The position numbers and the translations under genes are program-made. Positions 1 through 9,154 of a stretch of DNA of 64,000 nt are shown in pieces. Origin of the DNA: an uncultured Selenomonas sp. (lineage in GTDB: Bacteria; Bacillota; Negativicutes; Selenomonadales; Selenomonadaceae); NCBI GenBank assembly GCA_900552565.1, contig USAK01000004.1, positions 23,653 through 87,652 of the forward strand, written 5' to 3'. The notes beneath the pieces are model-generated. The model ran no database searches. It was not told where the DNA came from and saw only the letters and a program-made list of their open reading frames with translations. Each line of letters opens with the position of its first letter. The stretch's first letter is position 1.

Positions 1-37
1 CTTCCAGAGACTCAAGCGCCGCGTATTTGGAGCATAA
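1..37 (+). CDS. minD: C-terminal end of MinD (partial)
   Basis: The window opens inside a reading frame whose last residues are FQRLKRRVFGA followed by TAA at 35-37, thirteen bases before minE. MinD proteins end in a short amphipathic helix that binds the membrane, and this basic, hydrophobic tail followed directly by minE fits that. Only eleven residues are visible, so the call rests on context. Confidence 0.75.
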   Translation, partial: FQRLKRRVFGA

Positions 38-49
38 GGAGGGACAGGC

Positions 50-334
50 ATGCTGGACAATTTAGTCAAGAAGATTTTTGGCAAGCGGGAGAAATCCGGC
101 CAGATCGCGCATGACCGTCTCAAGGTCGTGCTCATTCATGACCGCGCCAATGTTTCCCCAGAAGTCATGGAGAACCTCAAGAATGACATCATCAAGGTAA
201 TCTCCAATTATATGGATATCAATCAGAAGGATATGGACATTTCCCTCGAGAACGACGACAATTCCGTTGCGCTCGTAGCCAATATCCCGGTCAACCGCAT
301 GAAGCATGATGCGGGCAAGAGAAATGAGAAGTGA
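50..334 (+). CDS. minE: Cell division topological specificity factor MinE
   Basis: MinE stimulates the ATPase of membrane-bound MinD and restricts Z-ring formation to midcell. The 94-residue product has the usual MinE length. It has a short amphipathic N-terminus (MLDNLVKKIFGK), then the anti-MinCD region containing AHDRLKVVLIHDR (about residues 20-32), then the C-terminal topological domain ending in NIPVNRM. A strong AAGGAGGG ribosome site lies upstream. The gene follows minD by 12 bases and precedes rodA by 13, so Min and elongation genes look co-transcribed. Confidence 0.96.
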   Translation: MLDNLVKKIFGKREKSGQIAHDRLKVVLIHDRANVSPEVMENLKNDIIKVISNYMDINQKDMDISLENDDNSVALVANIPVNRMKHDAGKRNEK

Positions 335-347
335 GAAGACTTAAGCA

Positions 348-1454
348 ATGATGAACAAACGTTATCTGCGCCGTACGGATTACATCCTCATCGCTGCGAC
401 GGCGGCCATCATCATCATGAGCCTCGTCATCATCGGCAGTGCGACGCACATCAATACACCGAGCGAGGAACGTTACTGGTATGTACAGCGTCAGGGTATT
501 TTTGCGCTCGTCAATATCGCTTTGGCGGCGTTCCTGATGAATTTTGACTATAAGGTGCTGCAGGGTTATGGCAACAAGCTCTACATCTTCAACCTGATTC
601 TGCTCGTCGCCGTCATGGCCGTCGGTCAGTCGGCTCTCGGCGCCCAGCGCTGGATTACGATTGGTCCAATCAGCATCCAGCCGTCAGAATTCTCGAAGCT
701 CATCATGATCATCTCGATTGCAACGATGCTCGATGATAAAGTCGGCAAGCTCAACAGCGTGCGGGAGCTTCTGCCTGTCGCGGCGTATGTCGGCCTGCCG
801 TTCCTATTGGTTTTAAAGCAGCCGGACCTTGGCACGTCACTGGTCTTCATGGCGATATTCTTCGGCATGGTCTATGCGGCGGGCATCAATAAGAAGCTGC
901 TCGCCGGCATTTTTGCCGCCGGCATCGCGGCGTTCCCGCTGTTCTGGCATTTTCTCAAGGATTACCAGAAGATGCGTCTGACGGTTTTCATGAACCCGAA
1001 TGTCGACCCGCTGGGCTCTGGCTATCACATCATCCAGTCGAAAATCGCCATCGGTTCGGGCATGCTGTTCGGCAAGGGCCTGTTCGGCGGCACGCAGAGT
1101 CAGCTGAACTTTTTGCCGGAGAACCATACGGACTTCATTTTCGCCGTCGTCGGTGAGGAGCTCGGGTTTGTCGGCGTGACTTTCTTGTTGCTCCTGTATC
1201 TCGTCGTGCTCTGGCGCGGCATCGTGACGGCGCGCGACGCGGGCGATACGTTCGGCCGTCTCTTGGCTGTCGGCATTACGTCGATGCTGGCCTTCCATGT
1301 GCTCGTCAACGTCGGCATGACAATGGGCATCATGCCGGTTACAGGTATCCCGCTGCCGCTCATGAGCTACGGCGTCAGCTCGCTGACAACGAACATCATG
1401 TCGATTGCCATTCTTTTGAACATAGAACGGCGCAAACAGAAACTTGTCTTTTAA
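348..1454 (+). CDS. rodA: SEDS peptidoglycan glycosyltransferase RodA
   Basis: RodA polymerises lipid II for lateral wall growth in the elongasome. The 368-residue protein is hydrophobic throughout, with about ten membrane segments. SEDS signatures are visible: QPSEFSKLIMI (about residue 110), the KQPDLGTSLV loop (about 157) and the C-terminal PLPLMSYGVSSL block. The length and lack of a long N-terminal extension favour RodA over FtsW, as does the position after minDE. ATG codons at 348 and 351 are both possible starts. It is followed by a terminator-like hairpin. Confidence 0.93.
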   Translation: MMNKRYLRRTDYILIAATAAIIIMSLVIIGSATHINTPSEERYWYVQRQGIFALVNIALAAFLMNFDYKVLQGYGNKLYIFNLILLVAVMAVGQSALGAQRWITIGPISIQPSEFSKLIMIISIATMLDDKVGKLNSVRELLPVAAYVGLPFLLVLKQPDLGTSLVFMAIFFGMVYAAGINKKLLAGIFAAGIAAFPLFWHFLKDYQKMRLTVFMNPNVDPLGSGYHIIQSKIAIGSGMLFGKGLFGGTQSQLNFLPENHTDFIFAVVGEELGFVGVTFLLLLYLVVLWRGIVTARDAGDTFGRLLAVGITSMLAFHVLVNVGMTMGIMPVTGIPLPLMSYGVSSLTTNIMSIAILLNIERRKQKLVF

Positions 1455-1470
1455 ATGGGCCTTGGGCCCG

Positions 1471-1517
1471 GCCTTCCCTGTTTCGATTCCCGAAGAGGGG
1501 AGGGCTTTTTCTTTTTT
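1471..1517 (+). terminator. Rho-independent terminator after rodA
   Basis: The arms GCCTTCCC (1471-1478) and GGGAGGGC (1498-1505) pair with one G-U and are followed by a long T-rich run. It would end the min-rodA transcript ahead of the radical SAM gene. Confidence 0.7.
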
Positions 1518-1562
1518 AGAGTTATATCGTACATATAGTATGGAGAGAAAACGGAGGAAAAA

Positions 1563-4226
1563 ATGGTACGACTCGAACACGAAGTGCTGCAGTCCGTCCT
1601 CAAGCCGTCGCGCTATACGGGCGGTGAGTGGAATGCAGTCATCAAGGACCACGGCAAGGTCGGCTGCACCTGGGCGCTGGCCCTGCCGGATGTCTATGAA
1701 GTGGGCATGAGCAATCTCGGCTTAGCCATCCTGTATGAAATTCTCAACCGCCGTGAGGATATCGCCGCCGAACGCGTCTATGCGCCTTGGACGGACATGG
1801 AAGCCGAGATGCGCAAACGCCAGATGCCGCTGTTCTCGCTCGAGACGAAGACAGAAATCTCGGCATTTGACTTTGTCGGCTTTTCGCTGCAGTATGAGAT
1901 GATTTACACGAACGTGCTCAACATGCTCGACCTGGCACGGATTCCCCTCTGGGCCAAAGACCGCGGCGAGGATATGCCGTTCATCGTTGGCGGCGGCCCG
2001 TGTGTCTACAATGTCGAGCCGATTGCCGACTTCTTCGACTTCTTCATCATTGGTGAGGGCGAAGAAGTCATTGTCGAAGTGTCAGATGCCCTGATGCAGT
2101 GGAAAAAAGACGGCAGACCGGGCGGCCGCCGCGGTTTCCTCAAGCGGCTGCTGCAGGTGGACGGCATCTACGTGCCGTCGTTCTACGAGGCAGAATACGA
2201 CGAAGAGGGCAATTACAAGGACCTGCGTCCACTCGCTGATGAGGCAAAAACAGTCATCTACAAGCGTGTAGTCAAGGATATGGACGAGGTGAGCTCCGTC
2301 GAACATCCTGTCGTGCCATATATGGACATCGTGCACAACCGCATTATGCTCGAACTCTTCCGCGGCTGCTCGCGCGGCTGCCGCTTCTGTCAGGCCGGCA
2401 TCTGCTACCGTCCGGCCCGTGAGCGCACGGAAAAGAATCTGCGCAAAATGGCACGCGGCCTCGTCGACGCGACGGGCTATGACGAGATGAGCCTGACGTC
2501 GCTTTCGTCGGCCGATTATTCGTGTCTCGGCCGTCTCGTCGATGACCTCATGGATGATTTCATGGATGAGAAAGTCAGCTTTTCTCTGCCGTCGCTGCGC
2601 ATTGACAGTTTCTCGATTGACCTGGCCCATAAGATGCAGCAGGTTAGAAAATCGGGCCTGACGTTTGCACCGGAAGCCGGCACGCAGCGCCTGCGCGACG
2701 TCATCAACAAGGGCGTGACGGAAGAAAATCTCATGAAGGCCTGCGGTGCGGCGTTCCGTCAGGGCTGGAAACAGGTCAAGCTCTACTTTATGATGGGCCT
2801 GCCGACGGAGACGGACGAAGATGTCATTGGCATCGCGAAGCTCGCGAAGAAAGTCGTCGACCTCTATACCGAAATTAAGGGCAAACGCGGTTGCAAGGTC
2901 ACGATTTCCGTGGCCTGCTTCGTGCCAAAACCGTATACGCCGTTCCAGTGGTTCGGCCAGCTGCCGATTGAGGAGTTCCAGCGCCGTCAGCAGCTCCTGA
3001 AGGAAAACATCACGGACCGCGCCATCACGTTTAACTATCACGATGCCCGCCTTTCCGTCATCGAGGGCGTATTTGCGCGCGGCGACCGCCGCCTGGCAAA
3101 AGTCCTCTATCAGGCCTGGCAGGATGGTGCAAAGTTTGATGGCTGGTCCGACCTTTACCGCGACGATGTCTGGCATGAAGCCTTCCGCAAATGCGGCGTG
3201 GACATGGGCTATTACAACATGCGCACGCGTAATTTCAACGAACCTCTGCCATGGCTTATTACATCGCCGGGCGTCAATCAGGAATTCCTGCTGCGCGAGT
3301 GGCATCACGCGATGCGCGGGAACCTCACGGAGGACTGCCGCCGCGGCCGCTGCACGGCCTGCGGCATCTGCCCGAACCTCGGCGTTCATGTCATCGACTA
3401 CAAGAAACAGGAAGACGAGCGCGAAACGCAGGAAAAAGCCGCTCTGGCCGAGAAGTCAGCATCGGCAGAGACAGAAGCAGCTGAAGAGAAGACTGTACAG
3501 GCAGCCGAGCATGACCCGAAGGGACCGGGCCGTCAGCGCCATCTCTATGCATGGCGCGCGGAAGTCACGAAGGGCGAGGAACTCCGCTATGTCTCGCATC
3601 TCGACTATGCGAACCTCTTCCTGCGTGCCTTCGACCGCGCAAAACTGCCGATGGCCTATTCCGAGGGCTTCAACCCGCATATGAAAGTCGCCTTTGCCTC
3701 GGCCCTGTCGCTCGGCGTCACGAGTGCGTCCGAATACATGGATTTCGAGCTTACGAAGCCGCTCTGCCAGCCGGAAATCTTCGACCGCCTGCAGAACGAG
3801 CTGCCGCCGGGAGCGAAACTCCTGAAGCTGCGTGAAATCAAGGGCAAGCACAAGGCCCTGATGTCCGAGGCCGATGAGGCTGTCTACAAACTGCACGTGC
3901 CGTATGCCGGCACAGAGGCTGCCGTGAAAGCCAGTCTCAAGGCTTACGCAGAGGCTGAGACCGCCGTCTGGCACCGCGTGACGCCGAAAAAGACGCGCGA
4001 TATCGAGACGAAGCAGTACATGAAACAGCCGATTGCCTTTGCCTTAAATGATGGCCAGCTCGAACTGACCATGGACATCACGATTACTCAGTCGGGCAGC
4101 GTCAAGCCGCTCGAGGTTCTCTCGCTTATCGCGAAGGATTTCGGGCTCGCTGTCAATCCGGCCGAGGCCTTGATTGAGCGTCAGGGGATTTTCGGCAAGG
4201 GGAAAAAGCTCATCGATTTAGTCTGA
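1563..4226 (+). CDS. Fused radical SAM / DUF2344 protein (TIGR03960-TIGR03936 type)
   Basis: This 887-residue protein joins two halves that are separate in some species. The first has a cobalamin-binding-like N-terminal region followed by a radical SAM core with the cluster motif CSRGCRFCQAG (C-x3-C-x2-C, about residue 270). The C-terminal half, after a Glu/Ala-rich linker near residues 620-655, matches the DUF2344 'radical SAM-linked' domain (ELRYVSHLDY, YSEGFNPHMK). A second cysteine cluster (CRRGRCTACGIC, about residues 595-606) precedes the linker. The family's substrate is not known to me. It is conserved next to rng, as here (29-base gap), which hints at a role in RNA or translation, but that is inference. 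Confidence 0.9.
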   Translation: MVRLEHEVLQSVLKPSRYTGGEWNAVIKDHGKVGCTWALALPDVYEVGMSNLGLAILYEILNRREDIAAERVYAPWTDMEAEMRKRQMPLFSLETKTEISAFDFVGFSLQYEMIYTNVLNMLDLARIPLWAKDRGEDMPFIVGGGPCVYNVEPIADFFDFFIIGEGEEVIVEVSDALMQWKKDGRPGGRRGFLKRLLQVDGIYVPSFYEAEYDEEGNYKDLRPLADEAKTVIYKRVVKDMDEVSSVEHPVVPYMDIVHNRIMLELFRGCSRGCRFCQAGICYRPARERTEKNLRKMARGLVDATGYDEMSLTSLSSADYSCLGRLVDDLMDDFMDEKVSFSLPSLRIDSFSIDLAHKMQQVRKSGLTFAPEAGTQRLRDVINKGVTEENLMKACGAAFRQGWKQVKLYFMMGLPTETDEDVIGIAKLAKKVVDLYTEIKGKRGCKVTISVACFVPKPYTPFQWFGQLPIEEFQRRQQLLKENITDRAITFNYHDARLSVIEGVFARGDRRLAKVLYQAWQDGAKFDGWSDLYRDDVWHEAFRKCGVDMGYYNMRTRNFNEPLPWLITSPGVNQEFLLREWHHAMRGNLTEDCRRGRCTACGICPNLGVHVIDYKKQEDERETQEKAALAEKSASAETEAAEEKTVQAAEHDPKGPGRQRHLYAWRAEVTKGEELRYVSHLDYANLFLRAFDRAKLPMAYSEGFNPHMKVAFASALSLGVTSASEYMDFELTKPLCQPEIFDRLQNELPPGAKLLKLREIKGKHKALMSEADEAVYKLHVPYAGTEAAVKASLKAYAEAETAVWHRVTPKKTRDIETKQYMKQPIAFALNDGQLELTMDITITQSGSVKPLEVLSLIAKDFGLAVNPAEALIERQGIFGKGKKLIDLV

Positions 4227-4255
4227 TTTTTGGAAGAGAGGAATGGGGTGACGTT

Positions 4256-5698
4256 ATGAAATCGATCATCGTGAATATGGTGCCCGAGGAGACCTGCATG
4301 GCTCTGCTGGAAGACGGCGAACTCGAGGCGGTGGAGGTGGAGCGTTCCTCGCATTCCCATCTTGTCGGCAATATCTATAAAGGCCGTGTGCAGAACGTCC
4401 TGCCCGGCATGCAGGCCGCGTTCGTCGACATCGGCACGGGCAAAAATGCTTTCCTATATATAGGGGACGGCCTGCCGCACGACACGATAAAATCTATGCC
4501 GCAGAATACGCGCATTCACATCGGGCAGAGTCTGCCCATTCAGATTGTCAAGGATGCCATCGGCACAAAGGGGCCGCGCGCGACGATGCATATCTCGTTG
4601 CCGGGCCGCAATGTCGTCCTGATGCCGACAGCCGCCTATATCGGCATGTCGCGGCGTATTGAGGACGAGGAGGAGCGCGCCAGACTCCACGCCATTGCCG
4701 AACGCATCTGCCCTGAAGGCATGGGGCTCATCATCCGCACGGTCGCTGCCGGCCAGAGCGAGGAGAACCTCGCGGCCGATGTGCGCTATCTTGTGCGCCT
4801 CTGGGAATCCATCCTCGCGCGTTATAAACTCAAGAGCAAGGGCTCGTCGCTGCTTTACCGCGATGCCGATTTGCTCATCCGCCTCGTGCGCGACCGCTTT
4901 ACCGCGGATATCGACGAGCTGGTCATTGACAGCCAGGAGGGCTACCAGCGCATCCGGAATCTCGTCGAGGCCATTTCACCGGAACTGGTCTCCCGCATTC
5001 GCTATTACGACGAGAAAACGCCGATTTTCAAGGCCTATCATATTGAAGAGGAAATCGACAAACTCGGGGCGCGCGAAGTCGAGCTCAAGTCGGGCGGCTT
5101 CCTCGTCATCGATAAGACCGAGGCCCTGACTGTCATCGATGTCAATACGGGCAAATACGTCGGTAAGACAAACCTTGGCGATACTGTCTATCAGACGAAT
5201 CTCGAAGCAGCCGCGGAAATCCTCAAGCAGATTCGCTTGCGCGACATCGGCGGCATCATCATTGTCGACTTCATCGACATGGAAAAAGAGGAGCAGAAGG
5301 AAGAACTGCTGACGTATATGCGCAATCAGGTCAAACACGACCGCACGAAGACGAATATCGTCGACATCACGAGCCTCGGTCTCGTCGAAATCACGCGCAA
5401 AAAATCGCGCCAGAATATCGAGAGCATCGTTTACAGCGAATGCCCGACCTGCCACGGCCGCGGCCGCATCGAGTCGCCAGAGACCGTCTCCATCCGCATC
5501 AGCCGCGACATCCGCCGCATGGAACGCAAATCCCACGCACGCGAGGGCTACGAAATCGAAGTCCACGAGACCGTCGCCGAAGAACTGCGCCAGAATCAGC
5601 TCATGATGAACCTCGCCGCCGAATTCGGCACCGACATCAAAGTCACCGTTGTGCCGGGGATGCATCCGGAAAATTACACGATTCTGCAGCAGAGCTGA
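4256..5698 (+). CDS. rng: Ribonuclease G/E family endoribonuclease
   Basis: RNase G/E enzymes cut single-stranded, AU-rich RNA in rRNA maturation and mRNA decay. The 480-residue protein has RNase G length, without the long RNase E scaffold. It shows an N-terminal S1 RNA-binding segment (GNIYKGRVQNVLPGMQAAFVD, read from residue 37), the metal-binding catalytic core (LTVIDVNTGKYVG, about residues 293-305, and IIIVDFIDM, about 335-343), and the zinc-link cysteines in ECPTCHGRGR (about 397). The start ATG follows a GAGGAATGGGGTGA ribosome site. It sits directly after the radical SAM gene and is probably in the same transcript. Confidence 0.95.
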   Translation: MKSIIVNMVPEETCMALLEDGELEAVEVERSSHSHLVGNIYKGRVQNVLPGMQAAFVDIGTGKNAFLYIGDGLPHDTIKSMPQNTRIHIGQSLPIQIVKDAIGTKGPRATMHISLPGRNVVLMPTAAYIGMSRRIEDEEERARLHAIAERICPEGMGLIIRTVAAGQSEENLAADVRYLVRLWESILARYKLKSKGSSLLYRDADLLIRLVRDRFTADIDELVIDSQEGYQRIRNLVEAISPELVSRIRYYDEKTPIFKAYHIEEEIDKLGAREVELKSGGFLVIDKTEALTVIDVNTGKYVGKTNLGDTVYQTNLEAAAEILKQIRLRDIGGIIIVDFIDMEKEEQKEELLTYMRNQVKHDRTKTNIVDITSLGLVEITRKKSRQNIESIVYSECPTCHGRGRIESPETVSIRISRDIRRMERKSHAREGYEIEVHETVAEELRQNQLMMNLAAEFGTDIKVTVVPGMHPENYTILQQS

Positions 5699-5719
5699 GA
5701 TGTTCTAAGGAATGATACT

Positions 5720-6103
5720 ATGAAAATCAAATCGCTTGACCATTTTGTGCTGACGACGAAGTGTCTGGAGAAATGCCTTCATTTTTACCATGACCTTCTC
5801 GGTATGCGCGTGGAGGAGAAGGCGGGGCGGTATGCGCTGTTTTTCGGGGCGGCGAAAATCAATATCCATCAGAAACCGGCGGAATTTCTGCCGGCGGCGG
5901 AGCATCCGCAGTCGGGCAGCCTTGATTTTTGTCTGGTCGTTGAGGACGATATCGAGGCCTTGCAGCAGGAGCTTGCCGGCAAAGGCGCTGCGATTGAGCT
6001 TGGCCCTGTGGAGCGGCATGGCGCGCGTGGCCGGATGAAAAGTATATATTTAAGAGACCCTGATGGCAATCTGGTGGAACTTTGCCATTATGAGACTCTG
6101 TAA
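5720..6103 (+). CDS. VOC (glyoxalase/bleomycin resistance) family protein
   Basis: A 127-residue single-domain member of the vicinal oxygen chelate fold. It begins with LDHFVLTTK and ends with the typical RDPDGNLVEL block. His8 (LDH), Glu near the C-terminus (NLVEL) and His117 (LCHYE) are candidate metal ligands. Such proteins include lactoylglutathione lyases, dioxygenases and resistance proteins, and the substrate cannot be told from sequence. The ATG follows a TAAGGA ribosome site 21 bases after rng, and a strong terminator follows. Confidence 0.85.
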   Translation: MKIKSLDHFVLTTKCLEKCLHFYHDLLGMRVEEKAGRYALFFGAAKINIHQKPAEFLPAAEHPQSGSLDFCLVVEDDIEALQQELAGKGAAIELGPVERHGARGRMKSIYLRDPDGNLVELCHYETL

Positions 6104-6115
6104 AGCAAATAGAAA

Positions 6116-6162
6116 AAGAAGACCTGCAGGCATCGGGGGAGGTGCCTGCAGGTCTTCTTTTT
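6116..6162 (+). terminator. Strong rho-independent terminator after the VOC gene
   Basis: A perfect 17-base stem (AAGAAGACCTGCAGGCA at 6116-6132 with its complement at 6143-6159) is followed by a T run to 6162. It insulates the rodA-rng region from the mannan locus. Confidence 0.93.
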
Positions 6163-6176
6163 GTGAGGTTGTATTT

Positions 6177-6492
6177 ATGAGCCTCAAAGGCGTTGACTGG
6201 TCTTCCTGCAGCGGCGTGCAGTTCTGGGGCAAACCGGACGGCAAAAGGCCAGAAACTCATCTGCCAGCTCAACAGCAATGGCGAGGATTTCGAAGTCAAC
6301 CTGACGAATGTGGTCGCCAGCACCGCGCCGCAGCTCGTGACCATCCCGTTCAGCCAGTTCAGGGGCAAGAACGGCGGCAGGCTCGATACCTCGGCCATCC
6401 AGCATTTTGCCCTTTACTGCAACACGATGGGCGACGAGCCGGTCGAGTCGGATTTCTATTTTGATGATATCCATGCGGTAAAAGCCGACTAA
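6177..6492 (+). pseudogene. Carbohydrate-binding module remnant (CBM11-like), frameshifted
   Basis: An ATG at 6177 opens SLKGVDWSSCSGVQFWGKPDGK and then leaves frame at an AAAA run near 6242. Removing one A gives a continuous beta-sandwich fragment through QKLICQLNSNGEDFEV to ESDFYFDDIHAVKAD, ending at 6492. This resembles the binding modules attached to endo-mannanases and cellulases, but no catalytic domain is left. It lies only 15 bases after a terminator, so the 5' part of the gene was probably deleted. It is most likely the tail of a lost mannanase or glycanase, because a GH26 gene lies 1.3 kb downstream. Family assignment is from memory of similar modules and is moderate. Confidence 0.6.
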
Positions 6493-6542
6493 AAGATATG
6501 CATTTTGTCGGTAATGCCATATATGTAATCTTTTTATAAATA

Positions 6543-6587
6543 AAAAGACATAATATTATTGACACAGAAAAAGACGTCTCGTATAAT
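6543..6587 (+). promoter_or_regulatory. manA promoter with candidate GntR operator
   Basis: TTGACA (6559-6564), 17 bases, then TATAAT (6582-6587): a consensus vegetative promoter. AAAAGACATAATATTA abuts the -35 box at 6543-6558 and resembles sequences at the mannanase, gntR and PTS promoters. A palindromic AGACGT block (6572-6579) lies in the spacer. Confidence 0.8.
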
Positions 6588-6637
6588 GAGGGCAGAAAAC
6601 ATATTTTGGGCTAAGATTTTACAGGGGGATGAGGGTT

Positions 6638-7600
6638 TTGTATCCAATGAAATTACAGGCACCGCTCAAGGACTATATCTGGGGCGGCACGAAGCTCAAG
6701 ACGGATTACGGCAAGCAGACGGACCTTGAGAAAGTGTCGGAGTCGTGGGAGCTCGCCTGCCACAAGGATGGCATGAGCATCATCGAGAATGGGCCGGAGG
6801 CCGGCCGCACGCTCCAGGCGTATCTTGACGAAGCCGGTTCGGAGGTCCTTGGCGAGCACGCTAAGAAATTCCCGTATTTCCCGCTGCTCATCAAGCTTAT
6901 CGATGCCAAGGACAATCTTTCCGTGCAGGTCCATCCGGACAATGACTACGCTATGCGCGTGGAAGGCGAGTTCGGCAAGACAGAGATGTGGTACATCGTC
7001 GACTGCGAGCCGGGCGCGACGCTGATTTACGGCTTCAAGAATAAGATTTCGAAGGAAGAATTCGAGCAGCGCATCGCAGATAATACACTGCTCGAGGTCT
7101 GCAATCAGGTCCCCGTGCATAAAGGCGATGTCTTCTTCATCGCTTCGGGTACGCTGCATGCCATCGGCAAGGGCATCATCATCTGCGAGATTCAGCAGAA
7201 CTCCAATACGACTTACCGCGTCTACGACTATGGCCGCGTTGGCAAGGACGGTAAGCCGCGGGAGCTCCATGTCAAAAAAGCCATTGACGTGACCAGTCTT
7301 GAGCCGGTGAAAGAACGTCCGCACCTTGATGCCGTGCTCGATATCTTCGCGGATACGAAGGCACGCCTGCTCGCTTCCTGTGAATATTTCACGGTATACG
7401 AACTCGATGTCGATGGCACGAGCCATCTGACTGCAGGCAAAGATTCGTTCCAGAGCTTTACGGTGCTCGAGGGCGAAGTGACGCTCAAAGCGGGTGAGAC
7501 GGAGATGAACTTCAAGAAGGGTGAGTCCGCCTTCCTGCCGGCCGGTTTGGGCAATTATACCCTGACAGGCAAAGCCCAGCTGATTCTCAGCAAGGTCTAA
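6638..7600 (+). CDS. manA: Mannose-6-phosphate isomerase (class I, Firmicute type)
   Basis: Interconverts mannose-6-phosphate and fructose-6-phosphate, feeding mannose units into glycolysis. About 320 residues, the short Firmicute form. The N-terminal PLKDYIWGGTKL block is followed by zinc-site motifs VQVHPDNDYA and FGKTEMWYIV, the GDVFFIASGTLHAIG segment, and a cupin-like C-terminal sandwich. An ATG at 6629 exists, but the AGGGGG ribosome site ends one base before it. The in-frame TTG at 6638 gives proper spacing and the MYPMKL start common in the family, so I prefer TTG. It has its own consensus promoter and terminator. It lies within the mannan locus. Confidence 0.95.
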   Translation: MYPMKLQAPLKDYIWGGTKLKTDYGKQTDLEKVSESWELACHKDGMSIIENGPEAGRTLQAYLDEAGSEVLGEHAKKFPYFPLLIKLIDAKDNLSVQVHPDNDYAMRVEGEFGKTEMWYIVDCEPGATLIYGFKNKISKEEFEQRIADNTLLEVCNQVPVHKGDVFFIASGTLHAIGKGIIICEIQQNSNTTYRVYDYGRVGKDGKPRELHVKKAIDVTSLEPVKERPHLDAVLDIFADTKARLLASCEYFTVYELDVDGTSHLTAGKDSFQSFTVLEGEVTLKAGETEMNFKKGESAFLPAGLGNYTLTGKAQLILSKV

Positions 7601-7626
7601 GACGACAGACAAACGCAGAACGCGGG

Positions 7627-7666
7627 AAAATAAGCATTCTTTCAGGCGTGAGGGAATGCTTATTTT
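7627..7666 (+). terminator. Rho-independent terminator after manA
   Basis: The arms AAAATAAGCATTC (7627-7639) and GAATGCTTATTTT (7654-7666) pair perfectly and end in a T run. Confidence 0.9.
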
Positions 7667-7684
7667 TATATTCTCTTTTAAAAC

Positions 7685-7730
7685 AAAAGATATGCTTTTT
7701 ATTGACATAAGATAAAGTCTTTATTATAAT
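7685..7730 (+). promoter_or_regulatory. Mannanase promoter with candidate GntR operator
   Basis: TTGACA (7702-7707), 17 bases, TATAAT (7725-7730). AAAAGATATGCTTTTTA (7685-7701) abuts the -35 box, in the same position as the related sequence at manA and the PTS operon. Confidence 0.82.
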
Positions 7731-7785
7731 AAACAAAGAGAGAAAAAATAAGGATTTATTTGAAAATTCTTGGGAGAAATGAGGA

Positions 7786-9115
7786 ATGAAATCCATGAAG
7801 AAGAAGTACCTGCGCATCGCGGCAGCCTGTGCCTGTCTGTCCCTCCTGCCGGCAGCGGCTCTGGCCAATCCGGTGACGGATGCCAACGACCCTGCCTAGC
7901 ACGGTACAGCCGGATGCCGCGAAGGCCAAGGCCGAAGCGCCGACCATCAGGCAGCTGGCACCGCTCGTCAATAAAAGCCTTGTACCGTCGGACAAAAAAG
8001 CAGATTCGGCCGCCGTCGGTCTTTACCGCTATCTCGATGCTGTCGGCAAGAGCGGCTATGTTATCTACGGTCATGAGAATGATGCCCATCATAAGATGTT
8101 CCGTCCCGAAGGCGGCAGTGAATCCGACACGAAGGATGTCACGGGCAGTCTGGCCGGCGTCACGGGTTTTGATGCCCTTTCCTTCACGGGCGACGAGCTG
8201 CGGCTGACGGATGTTGAGGCGAATATGGGCGTGACGTGCGTTGACCGCATGGTCGACATCACGACGAAGGCTGCGAAGGAAGGCACCATCCTGACGCTTT
8301 CCATGCATATGCCGAATTTTGACCTCGTCGTGAAAAAGGCAAAAGTCACGGACAAGGTCGATTACAGCGGCTACTCCCCGAACATTATGGAAGGGAATGT
8401 TGCACACCGCATCCTGCCGGGCGGCGACCTCGACAAGAGTTACAATGGCTATCTCGATATGGTCGCCGACTACGGTCTGCGCATGCAGAAACAGAATATT
8501 CCGGTCATCTTCCGCCCGTTGCATGAACATAACGGCTACTGGTTCTGGTGGGGCGCCAAGAACACTTCCGCAAAGGATTTCCAGCAGCTCTGGGAGTATA
8601 CGGTAACGTATCTGCGCGATACAAAGGGCGTCCACAATTTCCTCTATGCCTACTCGCCGAACGGTCCGTTCACCTCGGAAGAAAATTATCTTGACCGTTA
8701 TCCGGGGGACCAGTGGGTTGACATCATGGGCATTGACATCTATGATGATAATCAGACGGGAGAGTATTTTACGAATCTTGCCGCTTCGCTGGGCATCATG
8801 CAGCAGGCTGCAGCCAAGCACGGCAAGATCATTGCTCTCACGGAAGCCGGTGTGCGTCAGGGCGGCAGTCTGGCCGTTTTGGGCAACACGGATAAGAAAT
8901 GGTTCAGCGAAGTTGCTGCCATTGCCGAGAGACATCATGTGCCGTATTTCATGACTTGGTCGAACTTTGAGAAACTGCCGCACAATTTCTTTGCCCCGTA
9001 CATGGTCAGCAAGACGCGCGGCCACGAGATGATCAATGACTTTGTCAAGTTCTACAATGAAAAAGGCGCGTTGTTTGCCGATGGCATCGCTGATTACCGT
9101 GCACTTGGCAAGTAA
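7786..9115 (+). pseudogene. GH26 endo-beta-1,4-mannanase, frameshift after the signal peptide
   Basis: An ATG at 7786 opens a classical signal peptide (MKSMKKKYLRIAAACACLSL, then LPAAALA) but meets TAG at 7897. The mature enzyme continues in another frame from about 7880 to 9115. Dropping one C from the CCC at 7890-7892 joins the two smoothly. The catalytic domain looks whole: RPLHEHNG carries the acid/base Glu (codon 8525) and ALTEAG the nucleophile (codon 8843), with the FWWG strand typical of GH26. An intact enzyme would be exported and cut mannan internally. As written, a cytoplasmic product starting at 7880 could still be made. The lesion could be a homopolymer sequencing error. Confidence 0.8.
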
Positions 9116-9154
9116 GCATTTGTCACAGATTCAGTTGCAATGAGGTGGATGAAT

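Noticed and set aside
837..1652. Long antisense reading frame opposite rodA (271 residues)
   Set aside because: It is the complement of a GC-rich conserved gene, with no ribosome site and an amino-acid composition (Arg/His/Gln/Asp-rich) typical of antisense frames.
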